The notes: generated from the letters alone by a model not told the origin. DNA of 64,000 nt from CAZYFH01 sp965197395 (GCA_965197395.1 CBDANB010000007.1:558001-622000), one strand, 5' to 3'. Shown: positions 28,146-37,524, counted from the stretch's first letter. Translations and numbers: made by a program.

Positions 28146-28442
28146 ATGGCCCAACGGAGACGACGACGATTCACGGTGGAGTTCAAACAGGAAGCGGTCC
28201 GGCTGTGCAAGCAGGGTGACCGCAGCATCGGCCAGGTGGCACGGGAGTTGGACCTGACCGAGTCGGCGTTGCGGCGATGGGTGCAGCAGTACGAGATCGA
28301 CCACGGCCACAATCCGACCGGCGCGCTGACCACCGAGGAACTCGAGGAACTCCGAACGCTGCGCCGCGAAGTGCGCGTCCTGCGAGAGGAGCGAACGATC
28401 TTAAAAAAGGCGGCGGCCTTCTTCGCGAAGGAACAGGCGTGA
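28146..28442 (+). CDS. IS3-family OrfA
   Basis: 98 residues from ATG 28146, preceded by GGGAGG; in-frame starts upstream lack a binding site. It has the transposase_8 helix-turn-helix: RRRFTVEFKQEAVRLCKQG, SIGQVARELDLTESALRRWV, followed by a leucine-zipper-like stretch (LEELRTLRREVRVLREER). It binds the element ends. Its 3' part contains an A6G slippery run that allows fusion with OrfB. Confidence 0.93.
   Translation: MAQRRRRRFTVEFKQEAVRLCKQGDRSIGQVARELDLTESALRRWVQQYEIDHGHNPTGALTTEELEELRTLRREVRVLREERTILKKAAAFFAKEQA
28403..28409 (+). promoter_or_regulatory. Programmed -1 frameshift site
   Basis: AAAAAAG (A AAA AAG in the OrfA frame) lies 33 bases before the OrfA stop, in the frame relation needed for a -1 shift into OrfB. 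This is the standard way IS3 elements make OrfAB. Confidence 0.7.
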
Positions 28443-29317
28443 GGTTCGCGTTTGTTCATGCGGAGAAGGCCACCCATGCGGTGCGGTCTCTCTGTCGGGT
28501 GCTCCAGGTCACCCGCAGTGGCTACTACGCATGGGCGAAGCGCCCGCCGAGCCGACGGCACCGTGAAGACGTCCAGCTGACAGCCCGGATCCGGGCGATC
28601 CATGCCGCGAGTCGGGGGACCTACGGAAGCCCGCGGATCTACGAGCAGCTCAGGCAGGACGGGTTCACCGTTGGCCGGGAGCGAGTCGCCAGACTGCTGC
28701 GGGCCATGGGCCTGATCGGCCTGCCCTGCAAGCGGTTCCGGCGTACCACGGACAGTGCCCACCAACATCCGGTTGCGCCCAACGTGCTCGCCCGTGACTT
28801 CGACGCCGCACAGCCGAACGAGCGCTGGAGCACCGACATCACCTACCTCTGGACGTGGGAGGGGTGGCTGTATCTTGCCGTCGTGCTCGACCTGTTCTCG
28901 CGGCGCGTGGTGGGGTGGGCCATCCAGCCGCACCTGCGGGCGGAGCTGGCGCTCGAGGCGTTGCACATGGTGCTGGGGAGGCGCGTCCCAGCGGCCGGCC
29001 TCGTCCATCATTCGGACCGAGGGTGCCAGTATGCCGCCGACGCGTACCAGCGCGTCCTGCACGACCACCAGATCGTCTGCTCGATGAGTCGGAAGGGCGA
29101 CTGCTGGGATAACGCCGTCACCGAGAGCTTCTTCGGGACGCTCAAGACCGAGCTCATCCACCGCCAGCCGTGGTCGACGCGACGCAGGACCAAGGACGCC
29201 GTCGCGGAGTACCTCGAGGGCTTCTATAATCCCCACCGCCTGCACTCGTCCCTGGGATACGTCAGCCCCAACACCTTTGAAAGGAGGCATGCTCGACAGG
29301 TGCAGTGTGCAGCATAA
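28439..29317 (+). CDS. IS3-family OrfB, DDE transposase
   Basis: The frame is open from 28277; a GTG at 28439 overlaps the OrfA stop, and OrfAB fusion by frameshift is also possible. About 292 residues from there. HTH_21-type region SRGTYGSPRIYEQLRQDGF, then the integrase core: NERWSTDITYLWTWEG (Asp), VHHSDRGCQYAAD (Asp) and WDNAVTESFFGTLKTEL (Glu), ending YNPHRLHSSLGYVSP. All family landmarks are intact, so it may be active. Confidence 0.95.
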   Translation: MRFAFVHAEKATHAVRSLCRVLQVTRSGYYAWAKRPPSRRHREDVQLTARIRAIHAASRGTYGSPRIYEQLRQDGFTVGRERVARLLRAMGLIGLPCKRFRRTTDSAHQHPVAPNVLARDFDAAQPNERWSTDITYLWTWEGWLYLAVVLDLFSRRVVGWAIQPHLRAELALEALHMVLGRRVPAAGLVHHSDRGCQYAADAYQRVLHDHQIVCSMSRKGDCWDNAVTESFFGTLKTELIHRQPWSTRRRTKDAVAEYLEGFYNPHRLHSSLGYVSPNTFERRHARQVQCAA

Positions 29318-29868
29318 TCAACCTGTCCACTTTTCCCAGGCAAGATCATTCCGCCACGACTCGGGCAGGAAGGGAAGCGTGAGAGGGATCGAGTAGGCGA
29401 TGACCCTCCACGAGAGAGGCGCGAACAACTTCTTCAGAAGCTCACGACCAACCGCCCAATTGACCATGTGCCGGAGCTGTGCCAGATACAGGTTGATGGT
29501 CGCCACCGCTCGACCGGGCCTGAATACCGCCCCCTTGAGTCCACAGCGAGCGTCCGACCTCGTCAGGAGGTGTGCGTACGCCGGGGAGCGGCATCTGAGG
29601 CGCAGTCCGGTACGCGAGCGGCTATGATCAGGCCGAGGGGCTGACTCACTCGGAGGCCGACCCCTTTCTACAATCGTATTAGGAACGGGCGAAGAGCCTC
29701 GGTGGGATGGACAGGCGCCGCATCGGCTGGCGCGGACCGTTCCGTCGCCCAGCACGTCTTCTCCGTTGCGTCTCTGGCGGGCGCAACCCGTCGCGTAACG
29801 CTACAAGACCCGCGCACCAAGGGTAGCGCGCCGCGACTCTGTTGGCCGCCGGAGCGGCTTCGCGTCTC

Positions 29869-32387
29869 TCACTTCGCCGTCGGGGCGTTGCTGAGCCAAT
29901 CGAGGAGCTCGAGGGAGCGGATCGCGACACCCAGATTCCGGCGGTCGCTGCCACGCGCCGGGTGCACCTCGCTGATGATCTTGATCTCCAGCACCGGCGA
30001 CATCATCGGGCACGGGGCCAGCGATAGCGTCTGAATCCAGCGTCCTTGGATCTCCGCGTCGAAGATCGTGCATCCATTCGCGGTGATGACGACCGGTTTG
30101 GTCTGACTGCCCGTCATGACAACCTCAACCGAGAGCCACGAGGGCGGCTCGCGTCCATCGATCGGCACCGACACGGTCGCGTCGCCGTCCGTCCAGCGGA
30201 ACGGGCGCGGGCCTGCCCACTCGGTGTTGAAGAAGCCGGAGAGGGTGACGCCCCAGAGTCGAGCGGCCTCGTCCCGAACGAGGTTGGCCGCGGCACGGTC
30301 CGTGCCCGTGTATGCCGCATCGAGCGAAACCGCCCCGTCAGCTTCTTCTCTGATCCCGAAGACCTCGATGACGTTGGCTCCCTGATTCAGCGCGCGCGGG
30401 TCGACGATGACCTCCCACATGTTCGACCGGCCGGCGACGCGGAAGGCATAGGGCTGCGTCACGCTAGCGAGGACGCCGTTCAACGCGATCGCGAGAAGCG
30501 GCGTACCCGGAGACTCGCGCCGTGCCACGACCGCACCTGTGATGTGTGCAGGGACGAAATCCGCGCGCGGGTCGACGTCGTCGAACAACGTCGGGAAATC
30601 CAGCGTCGCCTCGAGGCCCGAGTCGTCGCGCACAGCAAAGTCGTCGACGGGTCGGCCGACGAGATCGCCGTGGGCGCTCAGGCGAATCTCGTCGTAGGGA
30701 TCGCCCGTCTCGAAGAGGGCGAACTTCCGCGCCACGCCTCGGTGAGCGCGTCTGCGAGGCTCGATGATCGCTCCAGTCGATCCCGGCCGCCGTTGTAGAA
30801 GATCACTTTCTTCCGCGGCTCGCTCCCGGTGTCGAACACGCTGAGCCCGTCCGTCTCCCACGGGAGCGTCACACCAAGCTCGGCAGCCAGCGTTGGTACG
30901 AGATCGGCCATGCTCACGTTTCGGTCCACGACGCGCCCGGCGCGCTGACGCGATCGTTTGATCAGGAGGGGCACCGACGCGATGTCGGCGAACGACGCCT
31001 GGGTCGGCATCTTGAAGGATCTGCCCGGTTGAAAGCTCGCGCCATGATCGGCGGCGACGATCACCAGAGCCTCATCGTAGTGACCGGTGTCCTCAAGCCG
31101 TTGGAGAAACGCGCCCAGGAGCGCGTCTGCGTAGCGCACCTGCAGGAGATGTCGCTGGTAGCTCCGAGCGACTGCCCATGCATTGTCCGCCCACTTCCCA
31201 TCGCGCCCGAGCGCCATGCGAACATTCGCTGTGAAGGTCTGGCCCGAGGGCAGATATACCCACGGCTCGTGCGGTATCAGGACGTGCGAGAAGTAGAACG
31301 GGGGTGGGCCGTCCGGCGGGCGTGCGCGGAAGGTGTCGAGGTGCTCGGTGAAGAGACGCCCGCGATTGTCGGTGCGAGACTCGTTCCAGCGACCGACGAG
31401 ATCGTCAGTCGCGGCGAAATCCTTCCAGCTCTGCGTCACCGGCGGCAAGGATGTCGTGAGGGCCTCCGGCAGCACGAGGTAGCGATAAACGACCCACAGA
31501 TCCTGCAACACCGACCCCAACCAGCGGACGAAGGTCGGTCGCTCGTAGTCGCAGATCGTCTCCGGACACAGCGTCGTCAGCGGCTCCATCACATGCAGCC
31601 GGTAGCGCGCCGCAAGCAGCGTAAACAAACTGTTCGGATAGACATCCGCCGTCGGCAGACGACCGGGGGCCGGGTTGATCCCGGTCAGGATCGTCGGAAC
31701 CGCCGACTCGGTCATGCCGCTGAGGGCACTCGCGTTGCGGAACCACGCCGCGTCGCGGCCGAACGAGGCGAAGTTCGGATACAGCGCCTCGTCGATCTGA
31801 CCGTCGCGATCCAGGAGGGACACGAGCGGCAACTGATCGAACACGATCATCGCGACCGGCGGCGTGGTGGCGAACGCCACATCCTCCAGCGGTTCGGGAT
31901 CCGTTGCGGTCAGAAGCCCCGAGACCGCCGGATGCAGCAGGAAGGCGACCGGGATCACGAGCGCCGCGGGTGACAGAAACGTCGTGAATAGGCGGACGGG
32001 CGACCACCGGAGGTACGCCGTGGCGGCCAACCCACCCGTCACCACAGCGACCCAGACCGACGGTGCGGTCGGCCAGTCCGCGAGCAGCTTGACCGCTTGC
32101 AAGATGACCGCCGTGATCAGCACGCCGACTGTGGTCCATAACGCGATCTGCCGGACGCCACGACCGAGCCAGCCGGCCACGCCGAGCAGGGCGATACCGC
32201 ATGCCGGGCCCCCCAGGCACAACACGAGGACGAAAACCACGAGATTCGCAGGGCGGGCGGCGTGCGCGACGAAAAACTCGGGGTTGCGGCCGACAACGTC
32301 GAAGATGGGTTGCGCGACGGCCACGCTCCAGAGCGCGACCAGGTGCAACGCGGCCAGACGCGGCGCGACGTCTGTATCACGCGTCAT
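29869..32387 (-). pseudogene. Membrane sulfatase/alkaline-phosphatase-superfamily protein with a frameshift
   Basis: The frame from 32387 has five membrane helices in the first 150 residues, then a sulfatase-type domain: VAMIVFDQLPLVSLL (first metal-binding strand), SGMTESAVPTILTG, PHEPWVYLPSG and VIVAADHGASFQPG (metal-binding Asp/His). Near 30735 one base is missing: the frame ends at 30678 while the same protein goes on in the next frame (VARKFALFETGDPYDE to the stop at 29869), giving about 839 residues if repaired. It starts within the last codons of the methyltransferase gene upstream. Likely transfers or removes a charged group on an envelope glycoconjugate; a sequencing error cannot be excluded. 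Confidence 0.82.
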
Positions 32388-33795
32388 GGCCCGCCTTGGC
32401 GAGGTAGAGAATCCGGCGGCCGGATTCGAGCGTCTGCTTCGTGACGTCCCCGAAGTGTCGCGCCAGTGATTCCTCCATGATCGCCGGGGAGTAGTCGAAC
32501 TCCTGATCGCCTCGGTGACGCAGCAAGTGCTGCACCATCGAGTCCTCGCGACTGACGAACTCGATGACCAGCTCCGCTCCGAAACCCGACAGCCACTCGA
32601 TCAGCTCGGCCAGCGGGATATTGCGTCCGATGACCAGGTGATGGATGAGGGCAAGGCAGATGATGAGATCGGGTGAACCGCGCTCGGCGAGCGCCCCCCG
32701 CTCGCGACACCGCCACCCCAACCCCGGCGACGGGTTGGCGATATCGAAGACCAGTGGCAGGACGTTCGCGATGCCTTCCGCCTCGAGCGCCCGATACAAG
32801 CGGTCGATGACCAGATGGTCGGCATCGACCGCCAGGACGTAGTCCGCCTGCTCGCTCGCCACGCGCGAGTAGGTTCCGGTGTTGCACCCTAAATCCCAGA
32901 CCGTGCGCCAGCGCCGTGACGCCACGACGTGCCGCACGAAGGCCACTTTGCGCTCGAGGTCGCCCGAGCCGTACGTATGCTCGTTCTGATAGTTGGACCA
33001 GGTCGACCGCGCCGGCTTCCACCGGAGCTGTTCGACGAGGCGGCGGAGACTGGTCACGTTGTGTGTGATGAGCTTGGCGCCGAAGCCCGCGGCACGGAGA
33101 TCCGCCTTGATGTCGTGCGCGGCGCCTTCGTAGCGGGCTTGCGCCTTCGCCTGAAGATAGACGTGTGTCAGGACGCCGGGCCTGAGATAGTCCCGAGCAG
33201 AGAGCACCGACCGGCACTGTTCCGCCTCGATACCGTCGAGACTTCCGCGCAGCCACGCCTGGAACGGGAGGTTCTTGTACGCCTGGAGCATGAGCGGGAA
33301 CAGAAACAGTTGGCAGAACTGACGATACCCTGCCCAGGGCTCGCCGTCTCGATACGCCGTGAAAGACCCGATGTCGATGAACGTGGGACGGGAGCCCACC
33401 CACTGAACGTTGAACGGCGTCGCGTCCTTGAGTGTCATCCCCTCGCCGAGCGCGGCGAGGGTCACGTCGAGCTGGAGGAGTGCCGCATCGCGGAGCATGC
33501 TGAAGGGCCACTCGTAGGGGTAGGAGACCATCGGGACCCGTTCATGCTTCAAGACGGCGGCCCAGTTCCCGTCCATGGAGGGTAGAACCTCGGGGTCGTC
33601 GACGCGCTCCGTCAGGACGACGCGGCGCTCAGCCGTCAGCCGCTTGAAGAACTCGCTGGCGGCAAGCTGTTCCCAGTCCGCGAGGGCCCGAGCGCTCAGG
33701 TAGCGCAGGACCTCGCCGTGGTGCCAGTAGACCCGCGTGTCGGGATCGCGAAAGGACCCGGGTTCAGGCTGGGGCGACTCGGTCGTGACCCGCAT
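32377..33795 (-). CDS. Kinase-like plus SAM methyltransferase fusion protein
   Basis: 472 residues. The N-terminal half shows a kinase-like loop, TLKDATPFNVQWVG followed by PTFIDIGSF (Asp-x-x-x-x-Asn and Asp-x-Gly spacing), as in small-molecule or sugar kinases. The C-terminal half is a class I methyltransferase with motif I VWDLGCNTGTYSRVA, acidic VLAVDADH and CLALIHHLVIG. The layout matches proteins annotated as NoeA-like methyltransferases near polysaccharide genes. The sulfatase gene overlaps its 3' end by 11 bases and the small membrane protein precedes it. A second truncated copy lies at 36266. Confidence 0.85.
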   Translation of the reverse strand: MRVTTESPQPEPGSFRDPDTRVYWHHGEVLRYLSARALADWEQLAASEFFKRLTAERRVVLTERVDDPEVLPSMDGNWAAVLKHERVPMVSYPYEWPFSMLRDAALLQLDVTLAALGEGMTLKDATPFNVQWVGSRPTFIDIGSFTAYRDGEPWAGYRQFCQLFLFPLMLQAYKNLPFQAWLRGSLDGIEAEQCRSVLSARDYLRPGVLTHVYLQAKAQARYEGAAHDIKADLRAAGFGAKLITHNVTSLRRLVEQLRWKPARSTWSNYQNEHTYGSGDLERKVAFVRHVVASRRWRTVWDLGCNTGTYSRVASEQADYVLAVDADHLVIDRLYRALEAEGIANVLPLVFDIANPSPGLGWRCRERGALAERGSPDLIICLALIHHLVIGRNIPLAELIEWLSGFGAELVIEFVSREDSMVQHLLRHRGDQEFDYSPAIMEESLARHFGDVTKQTLESGRRILYLAKAGHDA

Positions 33796-33819
33796 GGGCG
33801 CGTGAAGCCGCCCGAAGCC

Positions 33820-34032
33820 TCAGCGACCGTCGGTCTCGAGGCCCTTTCGGCGGAACAAGGAAGTCAACCGATGCCAGTACAGCTTGCCGATGACACCGAG
33901 GGCTGCGAACCCACCGAGCAGAATCTGGAGCAGCATACTGCCGCTGCCGGGGTCGAGGTACGCGTCCACGGGGGCTTCGAGGAGGAGCCATCCGAACAAG
34001 ACGAAGGCGGGGAGTGGCAAGCGCATCTTCAT
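33820..34032 (-). CDS. Small membrane protein with YLDPGSGS motif
   Basis: About 70 residues from ATG 34032 (MKMRLPLPAFVLFGWLLLEA): a signal-peptide-like first helix, the conserved AYLDPGSGSMLLQILLGG, a second helix and a basic tail (RLTSLFRRKG). I recognise the motif as a recurrent small partner of polysaccharide and methyltransferase genes, without a known function. It lies 24 bases ahead of the methyltransferase gene; a paralogue (36051) precedes the second copy of that gene, so the pair is a conserved unit. Confidence 0.82.
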   Translation of the reverse strand: MKMRLPLPAFVLFGWLLLEAPVDAYLDPGSGSMLLQILLGGFAALGVIGKLYWHRLTSLFRRKGLETDGR

Positions 34033-34134
34033 CCTAGGCCCCATCTCTGAGGACGGCCTCCGTTGTCCCGGGAGCGGCATCCCAACGTCCTGCGAGCAGC
34101 ATACCAGAATCGTGGGCCCGCCTCAGGGCCACGT

Positions 34135-34157
34135 GATCTTGCCTGGGAAAAGTGGAC
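34135..34157. repeat. Solo IS3 end
   Basis: GATCTTGCCTGGGAAAAG and GTGGAC match the inverted right end of the IS3 element (29325-29347) over 23 bases without a mismatch. No transposase follows; it marks a deleted copy. Confidence 0.85.
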
Positions 34158-34288
34158 GGGTTCGGCGCCCGGGTCGACATCAGCCCCTGGCCGTCGACTT
34201 CGATGTCGTAGTCCCCGGCGCGCAGCGACAGGGTGAGCCGCACCCCGTCGGGGGTGGTGGTCGAGGCCACCAGTTCGCGTCGCGTCAC
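34158..34288 (-). pseudogene. N-terminal fragment, possibly spermidine-synthase-like
   Basis: From ATG 34288 about 43 residues are left: MTRRELVASTTTPDGVRLTL, then GDYDIEVDGQGLMSTRAP. The 'TPDG...DG..LMS.RA' pattern resembles the start of spermidine-synthase-like methyltransferases. It breaks exactly where the IS3 end begins (34157); the frame continues through it to a stop at 34034. Confidence 0.5.
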
Positions 34289-34368
34289 TCGTGCGCCGAT
34301 CCGTCGGTCACCATGAGCGCTGTAGGGACATCGTCGACCCTTGCACTGCAGTCACCGAGCGAGCGGTG

Positions 34369-35202
34369 TCATTTCGTGCCGCCGTTCCCATAGCCAATCG
34401 CGCCGTGATTGAGGGCCAGATCGCCTAGCGATCGCGCCTCGCTCTCAGACAGGCCGAGCCCATACTCGGCCGCGACGACCACCTTGCCCACCTCGGCCAA
34501 CTTCCCGGCGACCTCTGCCGTCTCTCGTCTGATGCCATCGCGACTCGGGTCCTGATACTGGTAGAGGAGTCCCACTGCGCGCATTCTCGGCCAATAGTCC
34601 GAGATCGATTCACGGCGTCCGCTCGAGAAGTGCGCGAACACCGGACGCGACGTCGGCAGCGCGGTCGCCAGGCGCAGCTGCTCTTCACGCGTCCAATACT
34701 CGTCCATCTCGAGGCCCAAGACATACGATCCCACGAGATCGTCGATGGCCGGGATGAACGTCTGCCACATCATCGGGAGCAGGAATGCACTACTCGTGTG
34801 AAAGCTGGGCGCGTCATCGGGCGCCAGAAAGACCACTGGCCGGATCCCCGCGCGGGTCACGGTCTCGAGAAGCCCCCGATAGCCTTGCGGATCCGAATAC
34901 CAGTTGAACGCGGGGCCGCCGAAATCGTTTTCATTGACGACGTACAGATACACGTCGGTGTAGTTCCGGGTCTGGAGCGTGGCGAGCGCAGGCTCGAGGA
35001 GATGGGTCTGTCCGGGAAGCAACAACGTCGACCTGAGACCTGGGAGGTTGAGGAAATCCGTGCGATGCGCCTCTGGGCGAGATGTCGGCGCCATGCCGGG
35101 AAGGGGGACGCCGAACAGCGACGGGCTCGTCGGACTCTCGCCGCAACTCGTTGAGAGAGCCGCGATCACCGCCAGCAGGAGCCATCGGCACAGGTGAGCC
35201 AT
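34369..35202 (-). CDS. Lipoprotein with a glycosidase-like region, function unknown
   Basis: About 277 residues from ATG 35202, giving MAHLCRWLLLAVIAALSTSC, a textbook lipobox (STSC); an upstream in-frame start would bury it. The mature part shows alternating strand/helix segments (YTDVYLYVVNENDFGG; IRPVVFLAPDD; YVLGLEMDEYWTREEQ; KVVVAAEYGLGLSE) suggestive of a TIM-barrel such as a glycoside hydrolase; the Glu/Asp in GLEMDEYW and Glu in AAEYGL could be catalytic, but no family is certain. It lies between the two glycoconjugate cassettes, so a role on cell-surface sugar is plausible. Confidence 0.7.
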   Translation of the reverse strand: MAHLCRWLLLAVIAALSTSCGESPTSPSLFGVPLPGMAPTSRPEAHRTDFLNLPGLRSTLLLPGQTHLLEPALATLQTRNYTDVYLYVVNENDFGGPAFNWYSDPQGYRGLLETVTRAGIRPVVFLAPDDAPSFHTSSAFLLPMMWQTFIPAIDDLVGSYVLGLEMDEYWTREEQLRLATALPTSRPVFAHFSSGRRESISDYWPRMRAVGLLYQYQDPSRDGIRRETAEVAGKLAEVGKVVVAAEYGLGLSESEARSLGDLALNHGAIGYGNGGTK

Positions 35203-35327
35203 GCCGACGCTGCCCGGACATTGCTCGCTAGGTGGCACGGCCTGGCTATTCGGTGGCCCGCTCGTCCCGGAGCGGCGGCTCGTTGATTGGCCGCGCCGAC
35301 CATCCGCCCTCCGGCAGCACTGGTGCG

Positions 35328-35648
35328 TCACCGAGCGGTCCGAAACCGTCTCTCGAGGTAGATCGTCGCGCGAACCAGCGCGACGTCCGCGTCGACCGCC
35401 CGGCGGACTGCCCGTGCGAGGCCCGCACCATAACTGCCGGTGCCTTCGATCCCGAACGCCTCGATCCGTCCCTGGGTTTCAGCCCATGTGATCAAGACCT
35501 GATACCCACCTGAATCGGCGGTGATCGACTGATCGCCCACGCGGATTCCCCGGGTGTCGAGCGCCACTGCGACGTGGACGTGCTTGTGCGTATCGACCCC
35601 GACAATCACGGTTCGCACCTCGGACGGGGTCGTCATGCTGTTGGTCAC
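35328..35648 (-). pseudogene. IS110-family transposase, N-terminal fragment
   Basis: GTG 35648 has GGAGG seven bases upstream. The start of the RuvC-like DEDD domain is clear (VIVGVDTHKHVHVAVALDT; IEAFGIEGTGSYGAGLAR), but after about 100 residues the frame ends and the catalytic-serine domain is missing. It is unlike the IS110/IS1111 copy at 16869. Not functional. Confidence 0.85.
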
Positions 35649-36050
35649 AGGTTGGCCTCCTCGGTTACGGCTGGCTGGCCCGGAATGGGCGGACAGGACT
35701 GTGACGGGCCGGGGTGACAGCAGATCGTCTTTCGCCACGTGCGCTCGCTCCGGACCTGAATCATGCCAGCTTCAGGCGAGCGTCGATCTGGGGCCCCTGC
35801 GAACCATCCTCGGCGGTGTCCCCTCACGCGCGTTCGAACCTCAGACCTTCCGTACTGAAAGCTCAGCGCCGGAACGGCGAATGCCACCCTGGCATCCCGG
35901 CTGAGGCCACTGGCCAAGTCCGAAAGCAGCAGGCTAGTATGTGTTGCGAACGGGTAGGGACAGGGCACTGGACCAGGCGCGACTTTCTCGGTTGCCAGCG
36001 CGAAAGGGGACCTGCGCCCTCTTCACCTCTGCCGACAGGGAGCTTTCAAC
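35649..36050. other. Gene-free stretch upstream of the IS110 fragment
   Basis: 402 bases with no credible gene. In IS110-group elements the bridge RNA is encoded upstream of the transposase, so part of this stretch may be a relic of one. That is inference from position. Confidence 0.3.
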
Positions 36051-36263
36051 ATGGGGCGGACAGCAGGGTTCGTGTTCCTCGTGATGCTGACGGTGCTGGT
36101 GGCCGAGGCGCCCGCTGCGGCCTATCTGGATCCTGGCGGTAGCATGTTGCTTCAGGTGCTCCTTGGGGGCACTGCAGCGGCCGGCGTGCTCGTAAAGGTG
36201 TTCTGGCGCAGCCTCACGATGCCGTTTCGCAGACGACTGCCAGATGACGGCAATAAGTCCTAG
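36051..36263 (+). CDS. Small membrane protein with YLDPGGS motif, second copy
   Basis: 70 residues: MGRTAGFVFLVMLTVLVAEA leader, AYLDPGGSMLLQVLLGG, a second helix (AAAGVLVKVFW) and a basic tail RRRLP. Same layout as the protein at 33820, one residue shorter in the motif. The truncated kinase-like/methyltransferase gene starts two bases after its stop, confirming the two-gene unit. With its partner broken it may have no role. Confidence 0.82.
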   Translation: MGRTAGFVFLVMLTVLVAEAPAAAYLDPGGSMLLQVLLGGTAAAGVLVKVFWRSLTMPFRRRLPDDGNKS

Positions 36264-36265
36264 TT

Positions 36266-36938
36266 GTGACAGGCACTTCCGCTGCCGAGGTCGGTCAGTT
36301 CGACGCAACATCGTTTCGTGATCCAGCCGCGCGGGTTCTGCGACGCAATGGGCAAGTCCTGCGATACCTGACTTCGGCGGCGCTGCGCGACCGGGTATCG
36401 CTGTCATCCACCAAGTTCTTCAAGGCCTTCACGGACTCGGGTCGGCTCGTGGCCACGGAGCCCACTACGAGTCCACACGACCCACCCCTCACCGACCCAT
36501 GGGTCAAGGTGCTGCGGCATCAGACCATCCCTATCGTGTCATATCCGTATGAGTGGTGCTTTAGCATGCTGCGGGACGCTGCGCTCCTACAGCTGGAGCT
36601 GTTACGGGCCGCGCTCGACGAGGGCATGACGCTGAAGGACTCGACACCGTTCAACGTTCAGTGGGTCGGCGCGCGGCCGGTTTTCATCGACATCGGTTCG
36701 TTTACAGTCGCCGACCCCGCCGAGCCGTGGACCGGGTACCGGCAGTTCTGCGAGATGTTCCTCTACCCGCTCTTTCTGCAGGCTTACAAGGACGTGCCGT
36801 TCCATCCGTGGCTTCGGGGCAGCCTCGAGGGCGTCGCGGCCCGGCACTGCAACAACCTCATGTCGGCCAGAGATCGACTCCGCCCGGGCGTCTTTACGCA
36901 CGTCTACCTGCTCTCGATCTATAGGAAGTTCAAAAACT
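36266..36938 (+). pseudogene. Kinase-like/methyltransferase fusion, truncated by a MITE
   Basis: GTG start two bases after the upstream stop. The first ~220 residues parallel the protein at 32377: FRDPAARVLRRNGQVLRYL, SYPYEWCFSMLRDAALLQL, TLKDSTPFNVQWVG, PVFIDIGSF and RDRLRPGVFTHVYL. MITE family 1 then begins at 36939 and no methyltransferase domain is found beyond it; the bases to 37524 hold only debris. The open frame runs through the MITE to 37705 but the fused tail is not conserved. Inactive as a methyltransferase. Confidence 0.88.
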
Positions 36939-37289
36939 GGGTCTATCCGGGTTTCCCAACGCCATTTTGGGGCCTTTCGGGGTTTTTCGTGGGTGATTTG
37001 ATTGGAAAGGCCCTGTGGGAGCTCGTGGAAAACGCACAGCGTTTTCCAAGGCACGGTGGGCGCGTTCTGTGCGTCCACGGCGCCGTCAGCTTCCACAGGG
37101 CCCGTCCGTGCGCGACAAGATGGCTCCCAGGGAGGGGGCCCATGCGTGATGTCGAACTGGACCGCTGCGTCCTCGGACTGCAGTCGACCGGCGAACAACT
37201 ATGTTCGCGTCAACACCGTCGACCTGTACACGCCGAACGCTCGACTTACCCCGGAAAGACTGGGATATCAGGTGCTACGCTATTTGGGA
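36939..37289. mobile_element. MITE family 1, copy 3 (351 bp)
   Basis: Opposite orientation to copies 1 and 2. The left end GGGTCTATCCGGGTTTCCC is whole; the right end stops at TATTTGGGAA, missing about 13 terminal bases. A 13-bp direct repeat AAGTTCAAAAACT flanks it (36926-36938 and 37290-37302). Only two differences from copy 1 over the shared length, so both are recent. Confidence 0.9.
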
Positions 37290-37524
37290 AAGTTCAAAAA
37301 CTCATTTCCCGGCGCGCACTCAGGCCAGGGTCTGGCATCGTCGGCCAAGCGAGTGACTTGGCGCAGCCTCAAGCGGCCGCAATCAAGCGTGCCGGGTGCG
37401 CGGGACGAGCCCGTGTCCAGGGAGGGCGGTCACATCTCTGCTGGCTGACCAGTCGGGGACCGCGGGGAGGCTTTCTCGCGGGTGGGCAGCAAATCAGTTT
37501 GAGCAGGGCGAAGACACGGTTACT

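Larger units (their letters stand above)
28087..29347. mobile_element. IS3-family insertion sequence
   Basis: Two overlapping genes (orfA, orfB) between inverted ends GAGCTTGCCTGGGttgg-GTGGAC (left) and GATCTTGCCTGGGaaaa-GTGGAC (right, inverted). The right end recurs alone at 34135-34157. It interrupts an alpha/beta hydrolase gene. Confidence 0.88.
27697..29525 (-). pseudogene. Alpha/beta hydrolase remnant, split by an IS3-family element
   Basis: Two pieces read in the same direction around the insertion at 28087-29347. The upstream piece (29525 to 29348) has a helical lid-like segment INLYLAQLRHMVNWAVGREL ending SWRND. The downstream piece (28086 to 27697) gives ASLARIGGAPVDPADL, the strand MPVLAVLAENSIIHD and the GATHSLPMESPDEI region holding the catalytic His, as in alpha/beta hydrolases. 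The nucleophile elbow and N-terminus are missing. The rest of the left side (29526-29868) shows nothing recognisable. Confidence 0.7.
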
